Positions 54,209 through 63,944 of a DNA stretch of 64,000 nucleotides are shown here, in pieces. Each line of letters begins with the position of its first letter. Positions within the stretch are counted from its first letter, which is position 1. Under the pieces are notes generated by a model. That model searched no databases. It was not told the origin of the DNA and saw only the letters and a list, made by a program, of their open reading frames with translations. Source of the DNA: Bacillus sp. (in: firmicutes). Lineage in GTDB: Bacteria; Bacillota; Bacilli; Bacillales; JACDOC01. The translations under genes were made by a program, and so were the position numbers. The stretch is taken from contig JACDOC010000004.1 in NCBI GenBank assembly GCA_017656295.1, positions 62,001 to 126,000 of the forward strand. The letters run 5' to 3'.

Positions 54209-55003
54209 TCATGAATTGTTTGATTGTAAATATTCATCAAACCTATCTATAATCATTAGAAATCTTTCTGCTTCTCGGAACACATGGTCTGCCAACAGTG
54301 GAGGAATATTGCTTTTTATTTTACACTCTTCAATTAGCTCTTTCGCCGCTTTTTTAAAATTCCGGAGCGAAGCCACCGACACTCGATTTTGATCAAGAAA
54401 TTGGGTTAAAATTGGTTTGGTTTCTGATTGTGGTCGCATGGAATCTAAATCGATGGCTTGATAGAGCAATTGATCAAAATCATGGCTAAATTCTCTCGCT
54501 TGCTCGACGAGTTTTCTTTCCGAAGGATCGAGCAAATGACCAATAAATTTCGCGTGATCAGCCATTACTTTTAAGAAAAAGACGTTTTCTTTAATGACAG
54601 ACGCGGGAGTTGGTGTGAGCTTTCCTTCATTTAATTCTTTTAGTCGATTAGCAAAATAGGCTGCCTCTCGACTAGTGTGATCAATTAATAAAGCGTAGTT
54701 ATTGGACCGAATTTTACATTGTAACGTTAGCTCCAACACTTTTCGTTTGAACGCCCAAATTTGAACTGCCGCTTCATACACGTGTCGATTAAATTGAGCG
54801 ATTTGTTGTGGATCGGTCGATACTGAAAACCGTTCCAGTTGCTCTTCAATTCGTTCAAATTTCGGAATAAAACTTCTCGCCTCTTCAATTAATTCAGTAT
54901 CATCGTAATGAAATCCTAAACTTAAAAACAACGCATGTTCTTTCATAATGCGCGACCAAAAACGAATTTCATCAAGCGACCTTGAAACAAACGCCTCTTG
55001 CAA
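54209..55003 (-). CDS. DUF2935 family helical protein
   Basis: A 264-residue protein of two related four-helix units: the N-terminal half begins SLDEIRFWSRIMKEHALFLSLGF and the C-terminal half has FFLKVMADHAKFIGHLLDPSE, each with E/H residues spaced like a metal-binding bundle. This is the DUF2935 pattern; function unknown. I place the start at a TTG (55003) with AGGGGTGG upstream; a GTG at 55012 is the alternative. A truncated second copy of the 5' part lies at the end of the window. Confidence 0.82.
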   Translation of the reverse strand: MQEAFVSRSLDEIRFWSRIMKEHALFLSLGFHYDDTELIEEARSFIPKFERIEEQLERFSVSTDPQQIAQFNRHVYEAAVQIWAFKRKVLELTLQCKIRSNNYALLIDHTSREAAYFANRLKELNEGKLTPTPASVIKENVFFLKVMADHAKFIGHLLDPSERKLVEQAREFSHDFDQLLYQAIDLDSMRPQSETKPILTQFLDQNRVSVASLRNFKKAAKELIEECKIKSNIPPLLADHVFREAERFLMIIDRFDEYLQSNNS

Positions 55004-55187
55004 TAAAACCACCCCTTCGTTCGTTTATCCTCTATCATCTTATTCTTTAAAAAACCGATTCATGTATTGGTGGCGTTCTTACAGGATCTAATTTCAAAAA
55101 GATAGATAATAAGAAAATGAGCTATAATTGTTCATGTTTACATAATATTATTATTGTGAATTTGAATAAATAAACGTATCGTTGTTG

Positions 55188-55633
55188 CTCATTAATCGAT
55201 AAAATTTCCCACAAACAAATCGTTTTTTCTCATAAAACGAAAATCTTTTCCCATAAATAAAACTTTTTTTCTCATAAATTGCAAATTTTTTCCCATAACG
55301 AGTCATTTGTATTCATAATCCATAATTTTTTCCATAACGAGTCTTTGGTGCTCATTTCTAACATCATGTGTCATTTGTGCTCATAATCCAACAAATTTTC
55401 CAATAAACCTGTCATTTTTGCTCATAAATTCAATTTACTTTCCCATAAATGTGTTATTAGTGCTCATAATTCATAATTTTTTCCCATAAAACTGGCATTA
55501 GTGCTCATAAATCTAAATTTTTCCCATAAACCTGTTAATTTTGCTCATAAATTCAACATACTTTCCCACAAACGTGGTATCGGTGCTCATAAAATTAGAA
55601 ATTTTCTCATAAACAAATGATTTTCCTCATACC
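55188..55633. repeat. Phased array of CTCATAAA/CCCATAAA motifs, period about 20.6 bp
   Basis: Twenty-two motif copies begin at 55188, 55208, 55229, 55250, 55271, 55292, 55312, 55331, 55351, 55380, 55400, 55421, 55442, 55463, 55483, 55504, 55523, 55544, 55565, 55586, 55606 and 55626. All steps are 19-21 bases except one of 29. In the middle part CTC and CCC versions alternate. On the minus strand each unit reads TTTATGAGC or TTTATGGGA, so the array could be the ruin of a gene of Phe-Met-Ser/Gly heptapeptide repeats. Confidence 0.9.
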
Positions 55634-55700
55634 CAAAACTTAAAATATTTGATTTAGTAAATTCTATATTCTCACCGCAACCGACTAAAAAGTGATTAAT

Positions 55701-56311
55701 TTAAACTTGTAGTTTATACTTTTCTACCTCAATCTCCGCTTCCTTCATTTTGTCCTCCCCCATTTTTTCAATCACGTCTTTTTTTGTGTAAGGAAGCTAT
55801 CAAACTGAACGTATTGATTCATTTTGTAGGTCATGGCATATTCGATCTCCAGCCAGGTTGAAATGTCTGCCTCGTTATGTTGCAGCTGGACTTCTAGTTT
55901 ATCCAAGGCATTGGCGACTTTCGCTTCATACGTTTCTTTATGTTCAAACTCCATCCATAAGCGATATAGCTCTTCACCCAGTTCATACAGGAGTGAATGT
56001 TTAATGTTATGTATAGCTTCCAATTCTCTTTTTCTCTTTTCGTTCTTGATTATTAATTGTGTCGAAAGCAGGAATATCGCCAGCCTCCGCTTCCACTAGG
56101 TCATGGATAATAATCATCTTTAATCATTTTTCGAGATTCACTTTTTGTTCTAAAAACGGTTCGACTAATATTGCCATGAGTGACACTCTCCACGTATGCT
56201 CAGCAACGCTTTCCTGTCTTCCATTGGATAGCCAACTGTGGCGTAATTCCATTTTTAATTTTTCAGAGAGTTTGAGTATGTTCATTATTTTATCGATTTT
56301 TTTTCAATCAT
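55701..56311 (-). pseudogene. Broken HD-domain phosphohydrolase
   Basis: Read across frames, the minus strand encodes a YfbR-like HD hydrolase: SEKLKMELRHSWLSNGRQES, VAEHTWRVSLMAILV (first His), IIHDLVEAEAGDIPAFDT (the HD pair), then HSLLYELGEELYRLWMEFEH and a C-terminal tail ending IEVEKYKLQV. A GGAGG site precedes the ATG at 56311. The frame is broken near 56295, by a TGA at about 56126, near 56031 and near 55780. Such enzymes remove phosphate from nucleotides. It is inactive as it stands; the C-terminal 83 residues are the longest open piece. Confidence 0.82.
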
Positions 56312-56562
56312 TAAACGTCCTCCATATATAGTTAAAAGTATTTCATTGTAAATTAACGTTTTGTTTTTGACTAGTATGTTATTTACATATTATTTTTATC
56401 GTAAATCCGAAGAAATGCTATTTTTTTAGATTTCTATTCAAATAGAGATAATTTCCTCCATAACAATCAGGACCCTCACATAGGTCCCAGTGTTTACTCG
56501 TTTCCTTTTTCTAATTGTTGAAAATCGTTGTTCCACCTTTTTAATGTTTTAGATGAATTACC

Positions 56563-57336
56563 TCATTCTAAAAATTTCATCAGTTCTTGAATCTTGTGTT
56601 GAGCTTCTCGTTCACCTGCGTCAATGCACTCTCGGATTTTGCTTGTGTCAAACGCTAAAATGTGCCCAACTTCTGGACGAAAAACCACATCCGCATACTT
56701 AAGATTGGCACGGCGCTGCCTTGTCATCATAATGGTGAACGAACGATAAACCACCTCAAAAAGATTACGTGGCTCCTGTTCTTCATGTTCTCTTTCGACA
56801 TCCACAGCAATAACTACATCCATCTCTTCTTCCCGAAGCAAATCAGCTGGAAGGTTATTCAAAACACCCCCATCCACCAACACTTTGTCTTGATAATGAA
56901 CTGGAGAGAAAATACCTGGTACCGATGTGGTGGCTCGAATGGCTAAACTAAGACTTCCTTCGTCAAAAACAAAAACTTTTCCTTTTATTATATCTACTGT
57001 AACCGCCCGAAAAGGAATCTTTAGATTCTCGATTTTAATATCCCCAAGTCCTTTTTGTTCTAAAAAATGGATAAGCATGGCGTATATTTTATTTCCTGCT
57101 ATGAGCCCACGTTTCCGAATTCCGAGATCCATGAATCGATAGGATGGAGTGCTCAGGATAAATTCTTCAATTTCTTCAATGTCAATACCAGCGGCGACTA
57201 AGCCTCCAATTGCACCTCCCATGCTGGTGCCTGCAATAAAATCAATCGGTATTTCGTACTTTTTTAAAACTTTTATTACACCAATGTGGGCTAATCCGCG
57301 GACCGCTCCACCGCCTAAAGCTATGCCTACTTTCAT
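56563..57336 (-). CDS. Patatin-like phospholipase family protein
   Basis: A 257-residue serine hydrolase of the RssA/patatin type. It has the oxyanion loop GGGAVRGLAHIG at the N-terminus, the nucleophile in GTSMGG near residue 41 and the catalytic Asp in VDGGVLNNLP near 155. It probably hydrolyses lipids in the cytosol or at the membrane. No signal peptide. It is a single gene and its substrate is unknown. Confidence 0.9.
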   Translation of the reverse strand: MKVGIALGGGAVRGLAHIGVIKVLKKYEIPIDFIAGTSMGGAIGGLVAAGIDIEEIEEFILSTPSYRFMDLGIRKRGLIAGNKIYAMLIHFLEQKGLGDIKIENLKIPFRAVTVDIIKGKVFVFDEGSLSLAIRATTSVPGIFSPVHYQDKVLVDGGVLNNLPADLLREEEMDVVIAVDVEREHEEQEPRNLFEVVYRSFTIMMTRQRRANLKYADVVFRPEVGHILAFDTSKIRECIDAGEREAQHKIQELMKFLE

Positions 57337-57707
57337 ATCTATTCTGTCCTTCCTTCACAGAATTAGTTTACACACTAAATCAGTTCATGTTTTCATTTAA
57401 TAATCCTCTCCCACCTATACCTCTTTAAAGTGAGGAGACTAATGGTAAAAATATTATAATATGTTACTGAATAATTTTGTGTAGGTAAAAGACTCTACAG
57501 AACAAAAGCTAAACACGGGTAACAACAAAGAGTGCCATTCTTTCTTTAACATTCCCCAACAACTGAACAATCATTTTTTTACTATATACTTATGCAGCTT
57601 TGGTATTAGATGTTTATTCAAACGTTGCAATACCATATTTCGATCATCACACAAAAAATAACTGTCGTTCATATGGTGCAAGAATAAGAAATGATTATTC
57701 TTTTCCG
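57337..57707. other. Gene-free stretch downstream of glnA
   Basis: No supported gene. A 33-codon frame at 57571-57672 on the minus strand (MNDSYFLCDDRNMVLQ as start) has no ribosome site and is not called. TATAAT-like sequences near 57454 may belong to the lipase promoter. Confidence 0.35.
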
Positions 57708-57749
57708 CAAAACAAAAATCCCCCAACGCGTTTGCGCTGAGGGATTTTG
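57708..57749 (-). terminator. Terminator of glnRA
   Basis: AAATCCCTCAGCGC pairs with GCGTTGGGGGATTT (wobble pairs), followed by TTTTG on the minus strand. Confidence 0.85.
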
Positions 57750-57752
57750 TCA

Positions 57753-59087
57753 TTAATACATTTGCATATATTGTTCGCGTTCCCATGGATGCACTTGTGT
57801 GCGGAACATATCCCACTCGATTTCTTTCGCTTCTACGAAATGTTCGAAAATGTGTTTACCAAGTGCGGATACCATGACTTCGTCTTGTTTTAATAGTTCA
57901 AGCGCTTCGAAAAGGGTTGCTGGTAAATCAACGATTCCTGCTTCAATGCGCTCTTCTTTTGTCATGACATAAATGTTTCGATCAACAGGTGCTGGAGGTG
58001 TCAGTTTGTTTTTAATTCCGTCAAGACCAGCTTTTAATAGAACAGCCATCGCTAAGTATGGGTTGGCGGATGGGTCGACACTACGAACTTCGATACGAGT
58101 ACTCATACCGCGAGAAGCTGGAATACGGATGAGTGGACTGCGGTTTTGGGCAGACCAAGCGACATAACATGGTGCTTCGTATCCTGGAACGAGACGTTTA
58201 TATGAGTTTACTGTTGGATTTGTTACTGCAGTAAAGTTTGGCGCATGTTTAATGACACCAGCCATAAATTGGTACGCCGTTTCGCTCAATTGTAGTTTTC
58301 CGTTTGGATCAAAGAACACATTTTCCCCGTCACGGAATAAAGAAACATTAGAGTGCATACCTGAACCGTTCACACCGAATAGTGGCTTCGGCATAAATGT
58401 TGCATGAAGTCCGTGTTTACGAGCAATCGTTTTTACGACTAGTTTGAACGTTTGAATGTTGTCACAAGCTGTTACAACGTCGGCATATTTAAAATCAATT
58501 TCGTGCTGACCTGGAGCAACTTCGTGGTGAGATGCCTCGATTTCAAAGCCCATTTCTTCAAGCTCTAACACGATGTCACGCCGACAGTTTTCCCCTAAGT
58601 CCGTTGGTGCTAAGTCGAAATAGCCACCTTTGTCGTTCAATTCTAAAGTTGGTTCACCTTTTTCATCAAGCTTAAATAAGAAAAATTCTGGTTCTGGCCC
58701 TAAGTTAAAATCAGAGAAACCTAGGTCTCGCATTTCTTGCACAATACGTTTTAAGTTGTTACGAGGGTCCCCTTCAAACGGTGTACCGTCTGCATTGTAA
58801 ATGTCACAGATAAGGCGGGCAACTTTTCCTTTTTCAGCTGTCCAAGGAAACACAACCCACGTATCTAAATCTGGATACAAGTACATATCAGACTCTTCGA
58901 TACGAACGAACCCTTCAATAGAAGACCCGTCAAACATCATTTTGTTGTCTAATGCTTTGTCTAATTGGCTAATTGGAATTTCTACGTTTTTAATTGTTCC
59001 TAAAATGTCCGTAAACTGGAGGCGAATAAATTTAACATTTTGCTCTTTGGCCATGCGTTTAATATCTTCTTTTGTGTACTTACCCAT
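57753..59087 (-). CDS. glnA: Glutamine synthetase, type I
   Basis: A 444-residue enzyme that makes glutamine from glutamate, ammonia and ATP. Landmarks are [10 protein letters not shown], the metal site in [20 protein letters not shown], and the nucleotide-binding block [12 protein letters not shown]. The length and lack of the adenylylation tail match the Gram-positive GSI-alpha, which is controlled by feedback inhibition and binds GlnR/TnrA. It forms an operon with glnR, 36 bases upstream. Confidence 0.98.
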   Translation of the reverse strand: MGKYTKEDIKRMAKEQNVKFIRLQFTDILGTIKNVEIPISQLDKALDNKMMFDGSSIEGFVRIEESDMYLYPDLDTWVVFPWTAEKGKVARLICDIYNADGTPFEGDPRNNLKRIVQEMRDLGFSDFNLGPEPEFFLFKLDEKGEPTLELNDKGGYFDLAPTDLGENCRRDIVLELEEMGFEIEASHHEVAPGQHEIDFKYADVVTACDNIQTFKLVVKTIARKHGLHATFMPKPLFGVNGSGMHSNVSLFRDGENVFFDPNGKLQLSETAYQFMAGVIKHAPNFTAVTNPTVNSYKRLVPGYEAPCYVAWSAQNRSPLIRIPASRGMSTRIEVRSVDPSANPYLAMAVLLKAGLDGIKNKLTPPAPVDRNIYVMTKEERIEAGIVDLPATLFEALELLKQDEVMVSALGKHIFEHFVEAKEIEWDMFRTQVHPWEREQYMQMY

Positions 59088-59123
59088 GGAAAAAATTCCT
59101 CCCTTAAAAGATGTCTTTTTTTA

Positions 59124-59525
59124 TTAATGGAAAAAGCGAGACATATCACCTTGACGTAAAGACGTTCGGTTGAAACGTCCCACTTCATATAACTCGGTTC
59201 GTAGCAATTTTCGCAACTCATCTTCGGATAGTTCACGGCGTACTTTTTCTTTTGCCGCTCCTTCATTTTCTTTTACCTCATCTTTAACAGCAAAAACTTT
59301 TTTAATCCCCGCCATGTTAATTCCTTGGTCTATCATGTCTTTAATTTCTAATAAGCGATCAATGTCGTTAAGTGAAAAGAGCCGGCGATTTCCTTCGGTT
59401 CGTGCAGGAGAAATGAGTCCATGTTCTTCATAATATCGAATTTGGCGGGCAGATAAATCCGTTAGTTTCATTACAACACCAATTGAGAATAACGGCATGG
59501 AGCGTCGAATATTTTTTTCACTCAT
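59124..59525 (-). CDS. glnR: MerR-family nitrogen regulator GlnR
   Basis: A 133-residue repressor. The MerR winged helix begins [23 protein letters not shown] and continues with the dimerisation helix; the C-terminal tail ([20 protein letters not shown]) senses feedback-inhibited glutamine synthetase. It represses its own operon when nitrogen is plentiful, and a GlnR site lies upstream of the promoter. The order glnR-glnA, with ynbB and hflX before them, is as in B. subtilis. Confidence 0.97.
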   Translation of the reverse strand: MSEKNIRRSMPLFSIGVVMKLTDLSARQIRYYEEHGLISPARTEGNRRLFSLNDIDRLLEIKDMIDQGINMAGIKKVFAVKDEVKENEGAAKEKVRRELSEDELRKLLRTELYEVGRFNRTSLRQGDMSRFFH

Positions 59526-59579
59526 TTCTTATCCCCCTTTCATGGAAAATCACCACTTAACGATTGCTTAATTAATGCC

Positions 59580-59608
59580 ATTATATGCAATGTAATATTT
59601 TTTGTCAA
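59580..59608 (-). promoter_or_regulatory. Promoter of glnRA
   Basis: On the minus strand TTGACA and TATAAT exactly 17 bases apart, 55 bases before the glnR start. Confidence 0.9.
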
Positions 59609-59613
59609 TATGA

Positions 59614-59630
59614 TGTTAGGTTTTCTTACA
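59614..59630. promoter_or_regulatory. GlnR/TnrA operator
   Basis: TGTTAGGTTTTCTTACA fits TGTNA-N7-TNACA. It lies just upstream of the glnRA -35 box. A poorer half-match overlaps the promoter itself. Confidence 0.85.
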
Positions 59631-59661
59631 TGAAAATTTTTATCTAACCATCATTCAAATG

Positions 59662-59702
59662 AAAAAAGCTGACTAATCCTAAACGAATCAGTCAGCTTTT
59701 TC
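59662..59702. terminator. Terminator after ynbB
   Basis: AAAAAGCTGACT and AGTCAGCTTTTT form a 12-bp stem; T-runs on both strands. Confidence 0.85.
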
Positions 59703-59705
59703 CCC

Positions 59706-60974
59706 TCAGACTTCTATTAATGACTTTTCAATTAATCGGTTTAAGGCCGAGCAAACAGCTATTTTCACATGCGCGTACGTAAGCCCACCTTGGACATAAG
59801 CGACATACGGCGGACGAATCGGACCGTCAGCAGATAATTCAATGCTAGCTCCTTGAATAAACGTTCCTGCAGCCATGATGACATCGTCTTCATATCCTGG
59901 CATGTAGCTTGGATATGGGGTGACGTGCGAATTTACGGGTGATGCATATTGAATCGCTTGGCAAAATTCAACCATTTTATCCCGGTCATCAAATTGAACG
60001 GATTGAATTAAGTCTGTTCGTTTCGCATCCCAAGAAGGATGAGTATTCATTCCGACTTTCTCTAACATCGCGGACGTAAACACGGCTCCTTTTAATGCTT
60101 CCCCGACAACGTGTGGGGCTAAGAAAAAGCCTTGATACATTTCAAGTAGGCTATATAACGACGCTCCCGCTTCGGCTCCGATACCAGGTGATGTCATTCG
60201 ATAAGCGCAAGCCTCGACCCATTCTTTTTTTCCAACGATATATCCACCTGTTTTCGCTAAGCCGCCGCCTGGATTTTTAATTAATGATCCGGCCATTAAG
60301 TCCGCTCCAACATGACATGGCTCTTTATCTTCTACGAATTCTCCGTAGCAATTATCCACAAACACGACCATGTCCGGTTTAATCGATTTGACAAACCGAA
60401 TCATTTCGCCAATTTCATCGACGGTAAACGACGGACGATTGGCATATCCTTTCGACCGTTGAATTCCGATCATTTTCGTTTTAGAAGAGATGGCTTGTTT
60501 TACACCGTCCCAATCGATTGATCCGTCTGGTAATAAGGATACGGTTTGATAATCAATACCAAATTCTTTTAAGGAACCAACCCCGCTTCCACGAATTCCG
60601 ACAATTTCTTCAAGCGTGTCATACGGTTTTCCGGTAATATAAATTAGTTCATCCCCCGGTCGTAATACCCCAAACAAGGCGATCGAAATGGCATGAGTAC
60701 CGGAAATAATTTGCGGACGGACAAGCGCCGCTTCGCCCCCGAAAACGTCCGCGTAGATTTTTTCCAACGTGTCCCGGCCGTGGTCATCATATCCATAGCC
60801 AGTCGACGGAATAAAATGAGAATCGCTCACTTGATGGGCTTGAAAACTTTTCAAGACGCGGAATTGGTTATATTCCACACGCCGACGAATCTCTTCATGA
60901 ATCGGAGCAATATGTTGCTCCACTTCTTGGACCAGTTTTTGTAGTTCTTTTCCATAGGTGAGAAATTCGAACAT
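59706..60974 (-). CDS. ynbB: PLP-dependent methionine gamma-lyase family protein YnbB
   Basis: A 422-residue PLP enzyme of the type once called aluminium resistance protein. The Schiff-base Lys is in IGIQRSKGYANRPSF, the cofactor Asp region in VFVDNCYGEFVE. The N-terminus (FVLKSFQAHQVSD-like: NQFRVLKSFQAHQVSDSHF) is family-typical. Natural substrate unknown, probably a sulfur amino acid. It lies 21 bases behind hflX and ahead of glnRA, as in B. subtilis. Confidence 0.92.
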   Translation of the reverse strand: MFEFLTYGKELQKLVQEVEQHIAPIHEEIRRRVEYNQFRVLKSFQAHQVSDSHFIPSTGYGYDDHGRDTLEKIYADVFGGEAALVRPQIISGTHAISIALFGVLRPGDELIYITGKPYDTLEEIVGIRGSGVGSLKEFGIDYQTVSLLPDGSIDWDGVKQAISSKTKMIGIQRSKGYANRPSFTVDEIGEMIRFVKSIKPDMVVFVDNCYGEFVEDKEPCHVGADLMAGSLIKNPGGGLAKTGGYIVGKKEWVEACAYRMTSPGIGAEAGASLYSLLEMYQGFFLAPHVVGEALKGAVFTSAMLEKVGMNTHPSWDAKRTDLIQSVQFDDRDKMVEFCQAIQYASPVNSHVTPYPSYMPGYEDDVIMAAGTFIQGASIELSADGPIRPPYVAYVQGGLTYAHVKIAVCSALNRLIEKSLIEV

Positions 60975-60995
60975 GCTTGTACTCCTTATCTATCT

Positions 60996-62210
60996 TTATC
61001 TTGTATTGGAAAAACCTGAACAGCGATACATTTGCGTTCCTTCATCAAATGTACATTCGGTTAAGATCGTCTCTTGTTTTAAGCGTGACAATGTTTTTCC
61101 ATCCCCAGCAGGAACATAACGCACATATGGTTCCATTTGTTTGATCATTTCTTCTTCGATTCGTTCTTTTAATCGTTCACGGTCATCTTTTCGTAAGGCA
61201 CTGATTTGAATCGAGTCAAATTTCGGGGACGGAACAAAGTCCGGATGTACCGAATCCATTTTATTGTACACAATTAGCTGTGGCAAGTGATTCATTTCAA
61301 GTTCCGTTAATAATTGATGTACCGTTTGTTCGTGTTGTTCGTAATCTGGATTTGAAGCATCGACGACATGCAGTAGTAAATCCGCCTCTTTCACTTCTTC
61401 TAGCGTCGAGCGGAACGCAGCAATTAACGTCGTCGGTAAGTCTTGAATAAACCCTACCGTATCTGTTACAAGGGTCGTAAATCCACTTTTTAACGTCATT
61501 TTTCTCGTTAACGGGTCGAGTGTGGCAAATAATAAGTTTTGTTCAAATGCATCCGCATCAGTTAAACGGTTAAATAATGTCGATTTTCCAGCATTTGTAT
61601 ATCCAATTAGCGCAATTTGAAACGTACGATTCTTTTTCCGGCGCTCCCGATACCGATCACGATGGTTTACTATAACTGCTAGTTGCTTTTTAATATCATC
61701 AATGCGTCTTCGAATATGACGGCGGTCCGTTTCGAGCTTCGTTTCCCCTGGTCCACGTGTCCCAATGCCTCCTCCTAGACGAGAAAGCGCCGTTCCTTGT
61801 CCCGTGAGTCGAGGGAGCAGATATTGCAATTGGGCTAATTCTACTTGCAGCTTCCCCTCCTTTGATCGCGCTCGTTGGGCAAAAATGTCTAAAATCAGCT
61901 GCGTACGGTCAATAATACGCGCATTAATGACCGAAGATAAATTTCGAAGTTGGCTTGGGGACAATTCATCATTAAAAATGACGACATCTGGCTGCAGTTC
62001 CTCCACCAACACTTGCAATTCTTCGACTTTCCCTTTTCCGATGTATGTTGACGGATGAATTTTCTCCCGTTTTTGAACGACTTTTAGCAACACTTCTCCT
62101 TGCGCGGTGTGCGTTAAGGAAGCCAATTCTTCCATCGAATAATGGAAGCGGAGGTCATCTTGGTCGATTTGACATCCAACAAGAATCGCTTTTTCTTTTA
62201 TATTTTCCAA
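60996..62210 (-). CDS. hflX: Ribosome-splitting GTPase HflX
   Basis: A 404-residue GTPase. The N-terminal HflX domain ([13 protein letters not shown], then [13 protein letters not shown] and [16 protein letters not shown]) is followed by a coiled linker and the G domain with [19 protein letters not shown] and YNKMD. HflX splits stalled ribosomes under stress. It starts with TTG after AGAAGGA. It is the first gene of hflX-ynbB (ynbA-ynbB). Confidence 0.95.
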   Translation of the reverse strand: MENIKEKAILVGCQIDQDDLRFHYSMEELASLTHTAQGEVLLKVVQKREKIHPSTYIGKGKVEELQVLVEELQPDVVIFNDELSPSQLRNLSSVINARIIDRTQLILDIFAQRARSKEGKLQVELAQLQYLLPRLTGQGTALSRLGGGIGTRGPGETKLETDRRHIRRRIDDIKKQLAVIVNHRDRYRERRKKNRTFQIALIGYTNAGKSTLFNRLTDADAFEQNLLFATLDPLTRKMTLKSGFTTLVTDTVGFIQDLPTTLIAAFRSTLEEVKEADLLLHVVDASNPDYEQHEQTVHQLLTELEMNHLPQLIVYNKMDSVHPDFVPSPKFDSIQISALRKDDRERLKERIEEEMIKQMEPYVRYVPAGDGKTLSRLKQETILTECTFDEGTQMYRCSGFSNTR

Positions 62211-62403
62211 CGATCATCCTTCTTTCTAATTTAATCTGATTTCCATTGTATACGAAAAAATGAATCAATGGAAATATCATTTTACACACGAGTTTTCCGA
62301 AAATAGAAACAATTACTATTTTCTATCATTTATGTTGCATTCCCCCTTTCCTGTCCTTACAATCAGATTGGTTGAAGTTTTGTCAGGACAAAAAGGAGTA
62401 TGT

Positions 62404-63018
62404 GTGCCGATGACTTGGGAAGTGCTAAGCATTATTGGGACCATTGCGTTTGCGGTTTCTGGAGCGATTGTCGCTATGGAAGAAGAATATGATATTTTAG
62501 GAGTTTATATATTAGGAATTGTTACAGCCTTTGGTGGTGGAGCGATTCGAAATTTATTAATCGGTGTTCCGATTTCTGCGTTATGGGAACAAGGAATGCT
62601 GTTTCAAATCGCTCTATTATCCATTACAGCGGTATTTTTATTCCCCAACAACTTATTAAAACATTGGCGCCGCTGGGGGAACTTTTTTGATGCGATTGGG
62701 TTATCGGCCTTCGCCATCCAAGGAGCCCTATATGCAACCGAAATGAATCACCCTATAAGCGCGGTCATTGTTGCGGCTGTATTAACCGGTAGTGGTGGAG
62801 GAATTGTTCGCGACGTGTTAGCTGGTCGAAAGCCATTAGTATTGCGGGATGAAATTTATGCAGTCTGGGCCATTTTAGCAGGGGCATGTGTTGGTTTAGG
62901 CATAGCCTCCTCCACGCTTGAGTTATTGGTGCTTTTCGTTATCACGACTGTTTTACGGATTTTATCTTATACGTTTAAATGGCGCCTTCCGAATCGCAGT
63001 TTAAGGTCGAATCAATAA
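62404..63018 (+). CDS. TRIC-type cation channel family membrane protein
   Basis: A 204-residue protein with seven membrane helices in two repeated units, each with the glycine motif (TAFGGGAIRNLL and TGSGGGIVRDVL) that marks prokaryotic TRIC channels (UPF0126). It probably conducts potassium or other cations. The GTG at 62404 has GGAG five bases upstream; an ATG at 62410 is the alternative start. It is divergent from hflX and monocistronic. Confidence 0.9.
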   Translation: MPMTWEVLSIIGTIAFAVSGAIVAMEEEYDILGVYILGIVTAFGGGAIRNLLIGVPISALWEQGMLFQIALLSITAVFLFPNNLLKHWRRWGNFFDAIGLSAFAIQGALYATEMNHPISAVIVAAVLTGSGGGIVRDVLAGRKPLVLRDEIYAVWAILAGACVGLGIASSTLELLVLFVITTVLRILSYTFKWRLPNRSLRSNQ

Positions 63019-63038
63019 AATAACCAAAATGGTACTTA

Positions 63039-63070
63039 GGAGAACACAAAACGGTGTGTTCTCCTTTTTA
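63039..63070 (+). terminator. Terminator
   Basis: GGAGAACACA and TGTGTTCTCC form a 10-bp stem followed by TTTTTATTTT. Confidence 0.9.
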
Positions 63071-63163
63071 TTTTGGAATACTTTGATAAAAATCTGTTAA
63101 TACAAAGCTACCAATTAAATAATATATGTTAATATAATCTAAAAATTGATTGGGTGGTTGATA

Positions 63164-63664
63164 ATGGAAATTAGGAAATTAACTCCTGCAGATGCTGAGA
63201 TGTATTGGGAATTACGACTCGAAGCCTTGCAACAAAATCCAGAAGCTTTTTTAACAACGTACGAAGAAGCGATCAAAAAGAAAAATCCGATCGAACAAGT
63301 CTCGAAACGATTTGCGACAAAAGGAACATACAACTTTGGTGCTTTTATCAATAACGAGCTCATCGGAGTGGTGACGTTAGTGCAAGAACAACATGCCAAA
63401 ATTCAGCATCGGGCCAACATTTTTGCTATGACACCGAAAATGCGAGGGCTTGGTGTCGGGAAAGCTTTGCTTACAGAAGCGATTAATCAAGCGAGACGTA
63501 TACCGGAAATTGAAAAAATTAATTTATCCGTTGTCGCAAGCAACGAACCGGCAAAACGTCTGTATCAACAACTTGGTTTTGAAGTATATGGAACAGAAAA
63601 AAAGGCACTTAAAATAAATCATACGTATTACGATGAGGAGCATATGGTGTTGTTTTTAACATAG
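63164..63664 (+). CDS. GNAT-family acetyltransferase
   Basis: A 166-residue GNAT enzyme: early residues RKLTPADAEMYWELRLEAL, acetyl-CoA loop MTPKMRGLGVGKALL, and the end NEPAKRLYQQLGFEVYGTE. The pattern suggests an N-acetyltransferase acting on an amine or protein N-terminus. GGGTGG sets the start at 63164. Its stop codon lies one base before repeat copy H. Confidence 0.88.
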   Translation: MEIRKLTPADAEMYWELRLEALQQNPEAFLTTYEEAIKKKNPIEQVSKRFATKGTYNFGAFINNELIGVVTLVQEQHAKIQHRANIFAMTPKMRGLGVGKALLTEAINQARRIPEIEKINLSVVASNEPAKRLYQQLGFEVYGTEKKALKINHTYYDEEHMVLFLT

Positions 63665-63854
63665 GCGTGTTAAACGATACTGTTGATAGATATACATTAC
63701 GCTTGTGGCGGACGCTTTCCGCGGGCAAGGTGCAAGATGCTTCCCTCGCAACGCTCAAATAAGGGTCTTGCCTGGCTTCTTGTCCCCGCTGGAGTCCGCC
63801 GCCGTGTGAACAACTTCAACTTGCTAAAAATCAACATTGAAACATAACATAGCC
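63665..63854 (+). repeat. Dispersed intergenic repeat, copy H
   Basis: A 190-bp full copy from GTGTTAAACGATACTG to AACATAGCC, directly behind the GNAT stop and directly before a broken DUF2935 gene copy. Confidence 0.9.
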
Positions 63855-63857
63855 CTT

Positions 63858-63944
63858 AAAAACTTATAAACAACGCATATTCTTTCATAATACGTAACCA
63901 AAACGAATTTCATCTAGCGACCTTGAATCAAACGCCTCTTGCAA
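63858..63944 (-). pseudogene. Truncated second copy of the DUF2935 gene
   Basis: The minus strand repeats the 5' end of the gene at 54209-55003: LQEAF, SRSLDEIRF, and in a shifted frame IMKEYALF, with one base missing near 63904. The similarity also covers the upstream leader to the window end and stops where repeat copy H begins. Only about 29 codons remain, so it is a relic. Confidence 0.8.

Noticed and set aside
55188-55633. Possible CRISPR array
   Set aside because: Units are only about 20 bp, the spacers are not unique sequences of constant length, and no cas genes are nearby.
57571-57672. A 33-codon frame downstream of glnA
   Set aside because: Lies behind the glnA terminator with no ribosome site or recognisable family.
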